Of a stretch of 64,000 bases of DNA, positions 31,286 to 42,697 are shown in pieces (within the stretch, counting starts at the first letter, position 1; each line of letters opens with the position of its first letter). The DNA is taken from positions 54,548,962 to 54,612,961 of the forward strand of contig OX031062.1 in the NCBI GenBank assembly GCA_943736015.1, given 5' to 3'. The position numbers and the translations under genes are program-made. This stretch comes from Tridacna crocea. Lineage: Eukaryota; Mollusca; Bivalvia; Cardiida; Cardiidae. The notes under the pieces are model-generated. The model ran no database searches and was not told the DNA's origin. It saw nothing but the letters and a program-made list of their open reading frames with translations.

Positions 31286-31511
31286 TTTTAAATCTTTACC
31301 AAAACATCACACGTCTCAACTACCGTGAAGACGAAAGTTATTGAAAACATCGTGGGCAAAGGAAAAACTGCTGACAAACAGCATTTTCTCCACGTCCCAT
31401 GATGTTTCTGCCCTTCCTAAGAATTATGTCATTATTAGAGAAACTTTTGATTTGTCGTCTGCTAATGCTTTCAATATGAACAAGTCTTAAGTCGTTTGGA
31501 AAAGAGTCAGC
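31286..31511 (+). mobile_element. TTAA MITE type A, decayed
   Basis: AATCTTTACCA left end, stem with several mismatches, right end TTTGGAAAAGAGTCA; followed by an isolated left-end fragment at 31517-31551. Confidence 0.65.
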
Positions 31512-32527
31512 TCATTAACCCATTACCACACAATCCCTACTTTTGACGACGCAAAAAATACGAACATTTTATTCTTAACAACCCAAAGTAAAACGGGCCC
31601 TACTGCTAACTATTAAGAATACAGGAAAATAAGTGTTCATGCAATGAGCAAAGTCTACTTTCTTGTAATGACTTGTACAACCGTTTGATAATATAAAGAA
31701 AAATAAAAGATCAAATAGCAAAAACATATTTTTGATAGACATATATATATATGATATGGTTAAAGTAGTATATAACCTTGTTCTGTCCATTCTCTCTTCG
31801 TTAACTCGTAGCTTATCGTCAGAAATCAAGTGATTTAATTTCGTAGCCTACAATTAGGACGATTTTGAATTCATCACATACATCTGAAGGAAAAAAAGAC
31901 ATTTTTAACAACTTGTGGTATAAGTGTTTTATACAGAATTATCATGGGATCAATTTTTCATACATGCGTGGCCTTTATTAAACCCCCACATACGAAAGTT
32001 TGTCGAGGAATACTTGAGTAACCTTGTCTGTCCGTCTGTCTCGCCTTTTTTGTACGTGCGTTGTCCGGAACATAACTTCAAAATAATAAAATATGTCGGC
32101 TTCAATCTGCCTATGCAGATAGATTACATTGGCGACACATGCTTATATAATTCTGTCATCAATATTTCTTAAGTTTTTGCCTTTTATCATTTTACAATTT
32201 GAATTTTTGACCGGAGCATACTCATAAAAGCCATCGGGTTCAAAGTTCATAGATCACATTAAAGACACTACAGTGCAAAAGATCCATAACTTTACATATT
32301 TGTTATCCGGAGCCTGAATTGTAACGTAGCAAGTTGTCGACGTCAGTGCAGATAGATCACACAGAGGCAAAGTACAGTGCACAAGACACATGACTCTGTC
32401 TTTATCATTTCTTTGCCATTAAAAGAATGTCTGGAGCATAACAACAAAAGCTATTGACTTGAAACAAGATCTGTAACTCTGTTATCAGTATGTCTCTTTG
32501 TTACATTGTATTCTACATTTCTTTTTT

Positions 32528-34089
32528 ATGCTCCCCGAAAATTTTTGGGGGAGTATATAGTCGCCACACTGTGCGTACGTCCGTTCCTCCGTCCGTCCGA
32601 AGCCATTTCACAACCCCTGGACCAAATTTTATGAAACTTCATATCTGAACTCTTGAGACAATACGCAAATACCTCTTTCCCGGTTTCTCAATTTGAGGTT
32701 GTGTCACGGAAAAAGGGGGCTTCATGTAAAAAATCCGTCCGAGGCCATTTCTCCACAACCCCTGGACCAAATTTTATGAAACTTCATATCTGATCTCCTT
32801 GGAACAATACGCAAATATCTCTTTCCCGGTTTCTCAATTTAAGGCTGCGTCACGGAAAAAGGGGGCTTCATGTAAAAACTGTTCTTCACTAATATCTCCT
32901 ACATCAGTGCTCAAAACTTGGTGAAATTTCAAATCTGAAGTCGTTGGAGCGTTGCCCAGATACCTCTTTCCCGGTTTCTCAATTTGAGGCTGCGTCACGG
33001 AAAAAGGAGGCTTTATGTACAAAATTGTTTTTCTCTGATATCACCAACATTAGTGCTCAAAAGATCATGAAATTTCAAATCGGAACTCGTTGGAACATTG
33101 CTCAGATACCTCTTCTCCGGTTTCTCAATTTCAGGCTGCGTCACGGAAAAAGGGGGACTTCATGTAAAAAAAACAACAAAAAAACGTTTTATGATACCTC
33201 TTTCCCCGGGAAAAGGAGGCTTGATTTAAAAAATTATGTTTCTCTATCACCTACATTAGTGCTCAAAAGCTCATGAAATTTCAAATCTGAACTCGTTGGA
33301 ACATTGCCCAGATACCTCTAATCCGGTTTGTCAATTTCAGGCTGCATCACGGAAAAAGGGGGCTTCATGTAAGAAATCGTTTTATGTATCTCCTAGATTA
33401 CTGCTAAAAAATTCATGAAATTTTGAATTTGAATTATTATTCAAAATGCCACAAACCACACGCCATTTGTATTTATTCCAATTATGCAATATTGTCTTAA
33501 GGGAAAAAGGGGGCTTAACCCTTTACCAAACAATCCCTGGTTTTTACGACACCGAGATAGAAGCCTTTTAAAAACATCGTGGGAAAAGGAGAAAATGCTG
33601 GTAACCAGCATTTTTTCCTTTTCCCACAACGTTTTCTGCCCTGCTAGAAACACATTTCAGTTTTTCAGTTAAGTCTATTTTGTCGTCTGCCTGGGCTTTC
33701 AATTTGGACCAGTCTAAAATTTTGTCGTTTGGTAAAGGGTTAAAGGAGGCTTAGTGGGCTTAGTGTCCTCTACAAGTTTGTGATGGCTAGTAGACCAAAA
33801 GTATTTTTCCATGTTTCAAGACGTTTTAGGAGAAAAGGGGGGCTTCATGGTAGAGTTAAGTCAGTTTTTCTCCATTATCTTGCTGGTCAAAATTTCGCAT
33901 TTCAATTACTATCTTCCCCAAAAGAATTTTGCTGTCAGTCTGTCCATTCGTTTGTCGAGCTCTTTTTCAGTTTGTGTTTGTGCATTTTTCTCCCGGTAGA
34001 TATGTCGATTATTATCATCGTAACATTTGCCTTTGGATTATTTTTTCCAATCTCATACATTTTATGACAATCACTTGTTCGGGGAGCAT
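32528..34089 (+). mobile_element. Helitron-like element (inner), ~146-bp tandem core
   Basis: Start ATGCTCCCCGAAAATTTTTG and end TTCGGGGAGCAT are inverted repeats. The core unit contains CACGGAAAAAGGGGGCTTCA at 32705, 32851, 32996, 33142 and 33348 (spacings 146, 145, 146, 206). A TTAA MITE is inserted in the last unit. Confidence 0.7.
33515..33743 (+). mobile_element. TTAA MITE type A, full length (229 bp), inside a Helitron-like element
   Basis: TTAACCCTTTACCA left end, GGTAAAGGGTTAA right end. Host element sequence continues on both sides (GGGAAAAAGGGGGC / AAAGGAGGC). Confidence 0.88.
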
Positions 34090-34312
34090 AGCCCGTCTCT
34101 GACGGCTCCCAAAGTATTACAGCTACTGACTTTATACTTCAAGTACAGATAGATAGTATTTAGGAAAAGTGAAGTGCACAAGATCCGCAATCCTGTCTTC
34201 AGAATCTCTGACTTATAGACAATTTTTTTGTTTTGGTCCAAAGCATGTTTTTCAAAGTTTGCAAGCTATTGCCTCAAAACTGCAAGTACAAATAGGTCAC
34301 TGAGGACCAGCG

Positions 34313-34622
34313 CAGCCCGATAAGCTCAATAGGTAGAGCGTAAGACTCGTGAACGTAATGTTTTGGGTCATTTGAGGTTGTGGGTCTGATCCCCACGGCT
34401 GGCTATCTGAAATTACTTATCGTACTTCAGATGAGACGTAAAACGGGGTCCCGTGTGACGATGCTGTACACCGAGCACATAAAAGAACCAGGCGTTACTT
34501 AGGATGGGTGTCGTCCTGTATCTGCACTATCCTGCGTAACAATACTAACAGCCTTCAGGGAGCGTCGTCCATACGGGCAACCGGTGGCGACGATAAATAA
34601 AACGCAAATTCAACCAATCAAG
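34313..34622 (+). mobile_element. tRNA-derived SINE of a third family (310 bp)
   Basis: Head GATAAGCTCAATAGGTAGAG (A box) and GGTTGTGGGTCTGATCCCCA (B box). The body has ACGGGGTCCCGTGTG and CACATAAAAGAACCA, which I associate with a conserved SINE domain of invertebrates. AT-rich tail near 34600. Confidence 0.7.
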
Positions 34623-34951
34623 CACAGCACACAAGATCCATAACTCTCGTTAGCTTTTTGAATTCTTGGCCTTTGTTAGTGTACATTTTGGGTACAAACA
34701 GGGGCAGTCATTCAGCGACAAGGAACTCCGTGAGGGTATTTTGTCCGCCTGCGAAAGTTCTAGTTAATATTGAATAAAAAAGTAAAGTTTACATTTCTAG
34801 CACTTGATTTCTGGCGTAATTAATATTGTGCATGCCTGTTTCACAGTTCATTTTTTTTTCTGTTAGTTTTTATAGTTTGTGTTAGATTTTCAGCAAGGAC
34901 TCCAGGTGAAAGAGCGGGATACCATAACCAAAGGTAAGTGAAGTCATTTCT

Positions 34952-35140
34952 TTAACCCTTTTCTGAACAGCCCAGTATATATCCCTTTCGGCAGCACAGG
35001 CGAAAACAGTGACATAAATTGACGTCATAGATCAAGATCAGACTGCACAGAAGGTGCAGTCTGATCTTTGATCTATACCGCCCGCTTGTGTAGCCAAATA
35101 TATAAAGAATCAAAATCATTTTAAGTTTCAATAGATTGTA
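34952..35140. mobile_element. AGATCAGACTGCACA-type TTAA MITE
   Basis: TTAACCCTTTTCTGAACAGC left end; core palindrome AGATCAGACTGCACAGAAGG then TGCAGTCTGATCTTTG at about 35035-35074; right end uncertain. Confidence 0.55.
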
Positions 35141-35379
35141 TTAAATAGATTGTATTTAATGCCGTCGAAAGAGATAAATGAATTTTTTATGCTGCCCGAA
35201 GGGGGAGCATATGGTTGCCGCTTCATCTGTTCGTCCTTCCTTCCGTCTGTCCGTCCGTCTGTGTGCCTGTCTGTTCGTCGCCTCCGTCGGCCATTTTTCC
35301 ATAACACCTGGTCCAGATTGGATAAAATTTTATATATGAACTCTTTAAGATATTAAGATGTGTTCTCCCCCCTTTTTTA

Positions 35380-37073
35380 GCTCACTTGAGCACGAAGTGC
35401 TCATGGTGAGCTATTGTGATCGTGCTGTGTCCGTCGTCCTTCGTCAACTTTTTACCTTGTGTACGCTCTAGAGGCCACATTTTCGATCCGATACTCATGA
35501 AATTGGTCAGGATGTTTGCCTCTATGAAATCTCGGACGAGTTCGAAAATGGGTCATGTCGGGTCAAAAACTAGGTCACTAGGTCAAGTCTTAGAAGAACA
35601 TTATGTACGCTCTAGAGGCCACATTTTCAGTCGGATACTCCTGAAAGTTCGTCAGAATGTTTGTCTTGATGATATCTCGGACGAGTTCGAAAATGGGTCA
35701 TGTCGGGTCAAAAACTAGGTCACTAGGTCAAATTTTAGAAAAACCTTGTATACGCTCTAGAGGCCACATTTTCAGTCCGATACTCATGAAAGTTGGTCAG
35801 GATGTTTGCCTGGATGATATCTTGGACGAGTTTGAAAATGGGTCATGTCGGGTAAAAAACTAGGTCACTAGGTCAAATTTTAGAAAAACCTTGTGTACGC
35901 TCTAGAGGCAACATTTTCAGTCCGATACTCATGAAAGTTGGTCAGGATGTTTGCCTGGATGATATCTCGAATAAGATCGAAAATGGGTCATGTTGGGTCA
36001 AAAACTAGGTCACTAGCTGGAATTTTAGAAAAACCTTGTGTACGCTCTAGAGGCCACATTTTAGTCCAAAACTCTTTGTCAGAATGTTTGTCTTGATATC
36101 TCCGGTCATGTTGGGTCAAAAACTAGGTCACTAGGTCAAATCTTAGAAAAACCTTGTGTACGCTCTAGTGGCCACATTTTCAGTCCAAAACTCTTGAAAG
36201 TTGGTCAGAATATTTGCCTTTATGATATCTTGGACGAGTTTGAAAATGGGTCATGTGGAGTCAAAAAGTAGGTCAGCAGGTCAAATGTTAGAAAAAAATT
36301 TTGTAGGCTCTAGCCACATTTTCAGTCTAAAACTTGTAAGTTGGTCAGAATGTTTGCCTTGATGATATATTAGAGGAGTTTGAAATGGGTCATTGGGGGT
36401 TAAAAACTAGGTCACCAGGTCAAATCTTAGAAAAACCTAGTATATGCTCTGGATGCCACATTTTCAGTCTAACACTCTTGAAAATTAGTCAGAATGTTTA
36501 CCTTTATAATATCTTGGATGAGTTTGAAAATGGGTCATGTTGGGTCAAAAACTGGGTCAATAGGTCAAATGTTATAAACACCTTTTGTATGCTCTGGAGG
36601 ACATATTTTCAGTCTGATACTCCTAAAACTTGTTCATAATATTTGTCTTGGTGATACCTTGAATGAGTTTGAAAATGGGTCATGTGGAGTCAAAAACTAG
36701 GTCAATGGGTCAAATATTAGAAAAACCTTGTGTACACTCTAGAAGCTACATTTTCTGCCTGATACTCTTCAGACATGGTCAGAATGTTTGTTTTGGTGAT
36801 GTCCCAAAAGAGTTTGATATTGGGTAATTGTCGGGTCCAAAACTAGGTCACATGGTGAAATCTTAGAAAAACCTTTTGTACGCTGTAGAGGCCACATTTT
36901 CAGTCCAATACTCATGAAACTTGGTCAAAATGTTTGTCTTATTGATATCTCAAAAGTGTTGGATGATGGGTAATGTCTGATAAAAAACTAGGTCACTGAG
37001 AAACTAGATTGTTCATGTTTTGTCAATATACTCAGGTGAGCGATTTCAGGGCCATCATGGGCCTCTTGTTTAA
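35380..37073 (+). mobile_element. Helitron-like element with 11 tandem ~144-bp units
   Basis: Start hairpin AGCTCACTTGAGCACGAAGT then GCTCATGGTGAGCT. Units begin with TACGCTCTAGAGGCCACAT-like motifs at 35461, 35605, 35749, 35895, 36040, 36158, 36303, 36440, 36587, 36731 and 36878. The end ACTCAGGTGAGCGATTTCAG then GGCCATCATGGGCCTCTTG is the typical terminus of this class in bivalves. Confidence 0.78.
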
Positions 37074-37769
37074 ATTTGAGGCTTTGTCATGGAAAAAGGG
37101 GATTTCTTGTAAAAATTTCAATTTTTACTTACATGTATATCTCTTTTACTTTTCCATCAAAATTTCATGAAACATCACATTTATATTGTTTATTAAAAGT
37201 TTCACCATGTGCACTTGCTTTTTTATCTGTGCAAAACCATGTTACCGGATAAGGATGCTTAATGTCATAACTTGGAAATTAAACATTTCCCAATTTCTTC
37301 AAGACTATGCAACATATATGTTGATGGTCAACGACCACCAACCATGATTTCATTCCACAACTCCTGGACCAAACTGGATGAAACTTTAATATATGAACTC
37401 CATAGGATATTGCGCGGATGTATATTTACCGGTTTTGAAATTTGAGGCTGTGTCTTGGAAAAAGAGGGTTTCTCTTAAAATTCCAATATTTACTACTATC
37501 TTCAACAGTTTTCGTCAGAATTTCATGAAACTTCTCAATTAGATTGATTATTAAAATTTCATCGTGTGCCCTTTTTTCATATAAGTCACCGGAGGCGACG
37601 TATATTGGCGTCATCTTCTCCACCCTTCCCTTCGCCCGTTCATAAGTACATTTCTTGTGAACGCAATTCCAGCCACATTTCCGGACGGATTTGAATAAAA
37701 TTTTCACAATGTTTCTCATGTGACCTATCACATACATGTATAGTCAAGTCTTACGAACATGGCTTGAAA

Positions 37770-37915
37770 GCTCGAAAAAATGCATAGCTTAAATACAAAT
37801 CGCCACTGGCGGGATACGAACCCATGACGAACAAATATCCTCATTTTTCCAGGTTTAAAAGACCAATATCATAAACACTGAGCTAGAGAGACATTTCTCC
37901 AACGTAGTTGTTAGG
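37770..37915 (-). mobile_element. tRNA-derived repeat, copy 1
   Basis: On the minus strand: CTCAGTGTTTATGATATTGG (A-box-like), then TCATGGGTTCGTATCCCGCC (B-box-like). Same unit as 39385-39530. Confidence 0.6.
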
Positions 37916-37989
37916 TCTTGTATTTAAATCTGGACAAAGCAATGCATGAAAGGGTGGTCTCCCGTAACAACCCTCTAAAAGTCATCATT

Positions 37990-39270
37990 ATGCCCCCCTT
38001 TGAAGAAAGGGGGGTATATTGCTTTGCACTTGTCGGTCGGTCCGTCGGTCGGTCGGTCAGTCCGTGGGTCGGTCGGTCGGTCCGTAGACCACATTTTTGT
38101 CCGGAGCATAACTCAAAAAGTATTTCAGGTATCATCTTGAAATTACATAGGTGAATAGCTCTCATTTAGGAGAAGTGCAGTGCCAAAGAATCATAACTCT
38201 GCCCATCATATTTTTGGAGTTATTGCCCTTTGTTGATTTTCATACTTAATTTTTGTCCGGAGCATAACTCAAAAAGTATGTCAGGTATCATCTTGAAAAC
38301 TACACAGGTGGATAGATCTCATTAAGGAGAAGTGCAGTGCACAAGAATCATAACTCTGCCCATCATATTTATAAAGTTATTGCCCTTTGTTGATTTTCAT
38401 ACTTAATTTTTGTCCTGAGCGTAACTCTAAAAGTATATCGGGTATCATCTTGAAACTTGATAGGTGGATAGATCTCATTAAGGAGAAGTGCAGTGCACAA
38501 GCACCATAACTCTGCCTATCAAGTTTTTGGAGTTATTGCCCTTTGTTGATTTTCATACTTAATTTTTGTCTGGAGCATAACTCTAAAAGTATTTCAGGTA
38601 TCATCTTGAAACTACACAGGTAGATAGACGTCATTAAGGAGAAGTGCAGTGCACAAGTAGCATAATTCTGTCCATCATATTTTTGGAGTTATTGCCCTTT
38701 GTTGATTTTCATACTTAATTTTTGTCCTGAGCGTAACTCTAAAAGTATTTCAGGTATCACCTTGAAACCTCATAGGTGGATAGATCTCATTAAGGAGAAG
38801 TGCAGTGCACAAGAACCATAACTCTTCCTATCAATTTTTTAGAGTTATTGCCCTTTGTTGATTTTCATACTTAATTTTTGTCCGGAGCATAACTCTAGAA
38901 GTATTTCAGGTATCACCTTAAAACCTCATAGGTGGACAGATCTCATTAAGGAGAAGTGCAGTGCACAAGCACCATAACTCTGCCTATCAATTTTTTGGAG
39001 TTATTGCCCTTTGTTGATTTTCATACTTACTTTTTGAGTTATGCTCCGGAAAAAAATTATATGAGGTAAAACCATGAAACTTTAAAAGTTGATAGTTCAC
39101 ATAAATGGGAAGTGCAGTGACCAAGAATTGTTAAGTTATCATGAATAATTTTTTAGTAATTACCCTTTGTTCGTTTTTACACTTTGAACTTAACAGTTTA
39201 TAATCACATGTTATATTTAGAATTGGATGCCATTAGGGGGGCATACATGTTTTACAAACGTCTCTTGTTT
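37990..39270 (+). mobile_element. Helitron-like element with six 156-bp units
   Basis: Start hairpin ATGCCCCCCTTTGAAGAAAG, GGTCGGTCC microsatellite (38032-38090), core units with TTTTTGTCCGGAGCATAACT-like starts at 38094, 38249, 38407, 38563, 38719 and 38874 (spacing 155-158), and an end TTAGGGGGGCATAC inverted to the start. Confidence 0.75.
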
Positions 39271-39384
39271 ATAGATGATTCAAAGCCTTATAAGCCAGAA
39301 AGTCAGTTTTTAGGACAACAAATGGGATTAATGGCTCAATGGGCAATCCCTGACGAGCCCCCATCTTACGAATATGAAAGTTCG

Positions 39385-39530
39385 CAACAAATGCATAGCT
39401 GAAATAAAAACGGCCTGTGGCGGGATTCAAACCCATGACGGGCAAATATCCTCATTTTTAGTGGTTTAAAAGACCAATACAATAACCACTGAGCGAAAGA
39501 GACATCTATCCAACACAGTTGATATGCAAG
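39385..39530 (-). mobile_element. tRNA-derived repeat, copy 2
   Basis: On the minus strand: TCGCTCAGTGGTTATTG (A box) and CATGGGTTTGAATCCCGCCA (B box), about 75 bp apart, too far for a functional tRNA. Confidence 0.65.
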
Positions 39531-39970
39531 CGTCACACTGTCCAAGAGTTATGCCCCTTCTTTATTTAATTATTGATTAATTATTGATTATTATAAATGA
39601 ACATCGGCAAATGCAGTTCGGCACAGTTTGGCACACGAGACCAAACACAAGTAGCTTGTTTCACCCCCACCCTCCTCTCCCGTGACCAACTATTTACCGA
39701 TAGCCTTCACTTTTTTAAAAAGAAACCTGTTCGGGGAGTATATCAGTCTACTACGGCCCTTGTGTCGCTTAGTTAAGAATTAAACCTTTTTGTAATGGTC
39801 TCAGCAAACCGAAAAGAGCTCAATTTTTATATTGTTGGTTTTGAGATGGTGGTATGTGCAGGTGGGTGGTAGGGTATGAGGGCGATATAAATGAGCCATG
39901 CTGAGGAGAGAGGGGCTTAATGCGTCTACGTGAAGCATTTTATCAATCAAGCCATCTTAATTAGCTTGGA

Positions 39971-40220
39971 GCACGCAAAAAGGGGCATTCGGACATTTGC
40001 GTAAAGTGTCGTCTCGGATCAATCTACGCAGTCTGCGCAGACGTATCCGAAACGAATCTTTCCGTTTTTATGTAATTTTCTGTTTTGCGAAAGTGTACTG
40101 TAGGACAAAATCCGATGTAGACCTAAAGTGTCGTCTCGGATTAGCCTGCACGGACTGCGCAGGCTAATCCGAGACGCCACTTTACGCAAATGTCCGAATG
40201 ACCCTTTTCTTGTTGCATGC
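39971..40220. mobile_element. MITE with CGTCTCGGAT inverted repeats (250 bp)
   Basis: Left: GCACGCAAAAAGGGGCATTC then TTTGCGTAAAGTGTCGTCTC; right: GAGACGCCACTTTACGCAAA then GAATGACCCTTTTCTTGTTG. Internal second palindrome around CAGTCTGCGCAGACG. Confidence 0.78.
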
Positions 40221-40230
40221 CATTATTATA

Positions 40231-40362
40231 ATTATCATTCATAATAGCCACATTTTTGAACAACCGATTAAACCCATGAGGTAGGCTGGTCTGTGGATTA
40301 TCATTCATAATAGCCACATTTTTGAACAACCGATTAAACCCATGAGGTAGGCTGGTCTGTGG
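40231..40362 (+). repeat. Exact tandem duplication of 66 bp
   Basis: 40231-40296 and 40297-40362 read identically (ATTATCATTCATAATAGCCA … GGCTGGTCTGTGG). A diverged relative lies near 3525-3575. Confidence 0.92.
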
Positions 40363-40535
40363 AAATACAGAACAGTTACCAAAAAGGAAAAGTTTCGGCC
40401 GAGGTCAGCGTGCACAGATTGCGTAATCTTATCTGGGTCGATACTTTTCGCAAATACTTTAGCCTCCTTTTCACAAAGCATGGCTCGAGTTGGTCTTTGT
40501 GATAAAGGGGAGAAGTGAATTCCAGCATATTTTTT

Positions 40536-40735
40536 TTCTAACCATTTTTGAACAACAATATTTTAAAGCATTTACAGACAATAAGACAAATATGAACCAG
40601 AACTTGAAATTTTGGACGGTAAAAAACCTTGTGGGAAAGGAAGTAAATGCTGGTAATGAGGATTTTCTCCCTTTTCCACGATGTTTAAAATCCGTCTTTA
40701 GGATAGTTTTTTAAACTGGGGATTACTCCTTAACC
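40536..40735 (-). mobile_element. TTAA MITE type A, decayed
   Basis: CTAACCATTTTTGAACAACA left end; stem traces GTGGGAAAGGAAGTAAATGC / GATTTTCTCCCTTTTCC; ends at the TTAA starting 40731. Confidence 0.6.
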
Positions 40736-40963
40736 ATTTGTCAAACAATTATGAGTCATAATGACCATAAAAAAACGGTTTTCAGGAACAGTTGGAAATG
40801 AAAAAAAAAAAATAGCAGTAACAAGCATTTTCTCCTTTTCCCACATTGTTTTCTACCCCATTAAAACAGGTTCCATTACGTGAACTGCATTTGAATGGTC
40901 GTCTATAAATGCTTTGAAACTGGACTAGTCCAAAATTTTGTCGTTTTGTAATGAGTGACAAAG
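40731..40963 (+). mobile_element. TTAA MITE type A, decayed
   Basis: TTAACCATTTGTCAAACAAT left end; left arm mostly replaced by an A-run, right arm intact; GTAATGAGTGA right end. A right-half fragment follows at 40964-41101. Confidence 0.65.
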
Positions 40964-41100
40964 TTCAGCATATTCTCCTTTTCCCAGTGTTTTCTACCCT
41001 TCACGAAACAAATTTCAAATTTTCAGACACCTTTATTTTGTCGTCTGCAAATGCTTTGGCTTTGGACAAACTTAAAATTTCGTCGTTTGTTAATGAGTTA

Positions 41101-41325
41101 AGCCGCCTTCTCAGAGAGCATGGCTAAAATATAAAATTCTTTCTGTCTAACGTTAGGCTAAATCATAGCGTAGAATTATCCTTTGATATTCAGAAAATTC
41201 AAAGATATCGAAAGGTTTCGGCCCAGGTCAGTCTGCGCGGACTACGCAGGCTGACATGGGTCGATATTTTTCGCAAATGCATTGAGCTCCCTTTTCACAG
41301 AGCATGGCTCAAATATATCTTGTCC
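41101..41325. repeat. GAGCATGGCT-bounded repeat with a CTGCGCGGAC palindrome
   Basis: CAGAGAGCATGGCT near the start, CACAGAGCATGGCT near the end, and a core CAGTCTGCGCGGACTACGCA then GGCTGACATG. Similar termini occur at 15780, 22385, 30820, 39895 and 40455, so this is a dispersed family. Confidence 0.5.
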
Positions 41326-42298
41326 GACTTTGAAGGGATTAATGAGGGTCGATTGGATTGAAAGTTAATAACGGACAGAAAGTTGAACGTATATTTTTGG
41401 ATGTTGTTCAGTGGATATAAGGAAAGATTCAAACCTAGAAATAAGATGCTGGTTTCGAAAAAGTGGAAGAGTTTCAGATCTATGAAAAATTCGAAAGTAG
41501 ATTTCCTTGAAAAATACTTTTAGTTCGTTTTAGAGAAGAGAATAAAAATCCTTGTAGTAAAACTGGTTGAATTTAGCGGAGCTTAGCTGTAATTTAATCG
41601 TTCCTTGGATACTGAAAGTGATGACAGTGATGATAGTGGTGATGGTGACGGCGAATTTGGTGGTGGAGAAATTTTCTCTGAATTATATCGCGGGAGCCAT
41701 CGCACCTATCCATGCTTTATTGGTGTACATAGTAGGTAGCATATCCCAGATATTCCAAATATTGCTTGATATTACAGGTCAATGGGTGCTTTACTATATA
41801 ACTTTCGTAGAACCAATCATAGGGGATGAGAAAAGAATCAGTCCTGTCGCATTGATTGTCATCGAACCACGGATAGAAAAGGGAACGATTAGGATGTCGA
41901 ACTTGCTACTTCCCTAGGTTAAAGCCAATCACTTTACCGACTGAGTATTCGAGCTTGTCAATGTTTTTAGAGAGAATTCCTTACCAGTACTTTACATAAT
42001 ATTACAAGAACATCGGCTTCTTTCCGACATACTTGCTGGGGAATCGAACCTGCAACCCCGAAGGCCACCGACTAAGGGACCGAACTTGACAATGTTTTAG
42101 AGAGAGAGAGAGAGAGAGGGGCTGGCCCATTTTCAATAAATAATGAAATATTAGGAGTTATATTGAAGTTTTGTTTTTGTAATTGGATCTTTGAGACGGC
42201 TATGTTAATGGAAAAGAAAGTTACGCTCACGTTTTGTGTTTTCATGACCTTGGAGAGAAATACAAAGACAAATTATACATAATTTCAGCCACATGTAA

Positions 42299-42460
42299 TT
42301 AACCTTTTCGGAGCCACAGGCGAAATCAGTGGCTTTCACGGACGGCATAGATCAAGGTCAGACTGCTTGTGTAGCTAAATGTATGCAATCAAAATCTTTG
42401 TAAGTTACTGTGGATTGTTTTTAGAGCCGTCCAAAGAGGTTGAGTAAATTTATTTGACGC
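42299..42460. repeat. AGATCAGACTGC-type TTAA repeat, partial
   Basis: TTAACCTTTTCGGAGCCACA left end and TAGATCAAGGTCAGACTGC; the second half of the palindrome is missing. Confidence 0.45.
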
Positions 42461-42468
42461 TGAAAGAC

Positions 42469-42697
42469 TTAGCCATTTCCCAAACAACCCCTGGTTTTTA
42501 CGGATCAGGAATAGAAGCCTTTTGAAAACATTGTTGGAAAAAGAGAAAATGCTGGTAACCAGCATTTTCTCCTTTTCCCACAATGTTTTCTACCTTATCA
42601 TATACAAAAATCATCTTTTTAGCAACTGTTAATTTGTCGTCTGCAAAACGCTTTCAATTTGGTCTGGTCCAAAATTTGCCATTTGGGAAAGGGTTAA
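42469..42697 (+). mobile_element. TTAA MITE type A, full length (229 bp), last copy in the window
   Basis: TTAG left end, GGGAAAGGGTTAA right end, near-perfect hairpin. No member of this family is found to the right. Confidence 0.86.

Larger units (their letters stand above)
31975..34770 (+). mobile_element. Helitron-like element (outer), interrupted by a second element and a SINE
   Basis: Begins with GTCTGTCCGTCTGTC microsatellite sequence (32024-32041) and core motifs (CCGGAGCATA, TGCACAAGATCCATAACT). The core is cut at about 32527, resumes after 34089 with the same motifs (GTGCACAAGATCC at 34173), and ends near CCTGCGAAAGTTCTAG. The outer limits are approximate. Confidence 0.45.
35189..39743 (+). 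mobile_element. Helitron-like element (outer), interrupted by further elements
   Basis: Starts ATGCTGCCCGAAGGGGGAGC with a GTCCGTCCGTCTGTG tract; the terminal inverted partner TTCGGGGAGTATAT lies at 39730. Core motifs (GGATGAAACTTTAATATATG, AAATTTGAGGCT, GAAAAAG) are present before 35379 and at 37074-37540. Two other elements interrupt it. Confidence 0.45.

Noticed and set aside
35416-35863. Repeated VRSRGHIFSPILMKVGQ-like peptides
   Set aside because: Translation of the ~144-bp core repeat of a Helitron-like element, not a repeat protein.
35461-37020. CRISPR-like array of regularly spaced repeats
   Set aside because: Units are adjacent with no distinct spacers, and the context is eukaryotic transposable elements.
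39405-39515. tRNA gene candidates (also 29340-29400, 34320-34400, 37795-37900, 44435-44500)
   Set aside because: A- and B-box-like motifs are present but the spacing and stems do not fold into a tRNA; they are SINE heads.
41567-41917. 116-aa open frame with hydrophobic stretches
   Set aside because: No homology recognised. It overlaps a SINE-like segment (TATATCGCGGGAGCCATCGC, CCTATCCATGCTTTATTG) and lacks splice or promoter context.
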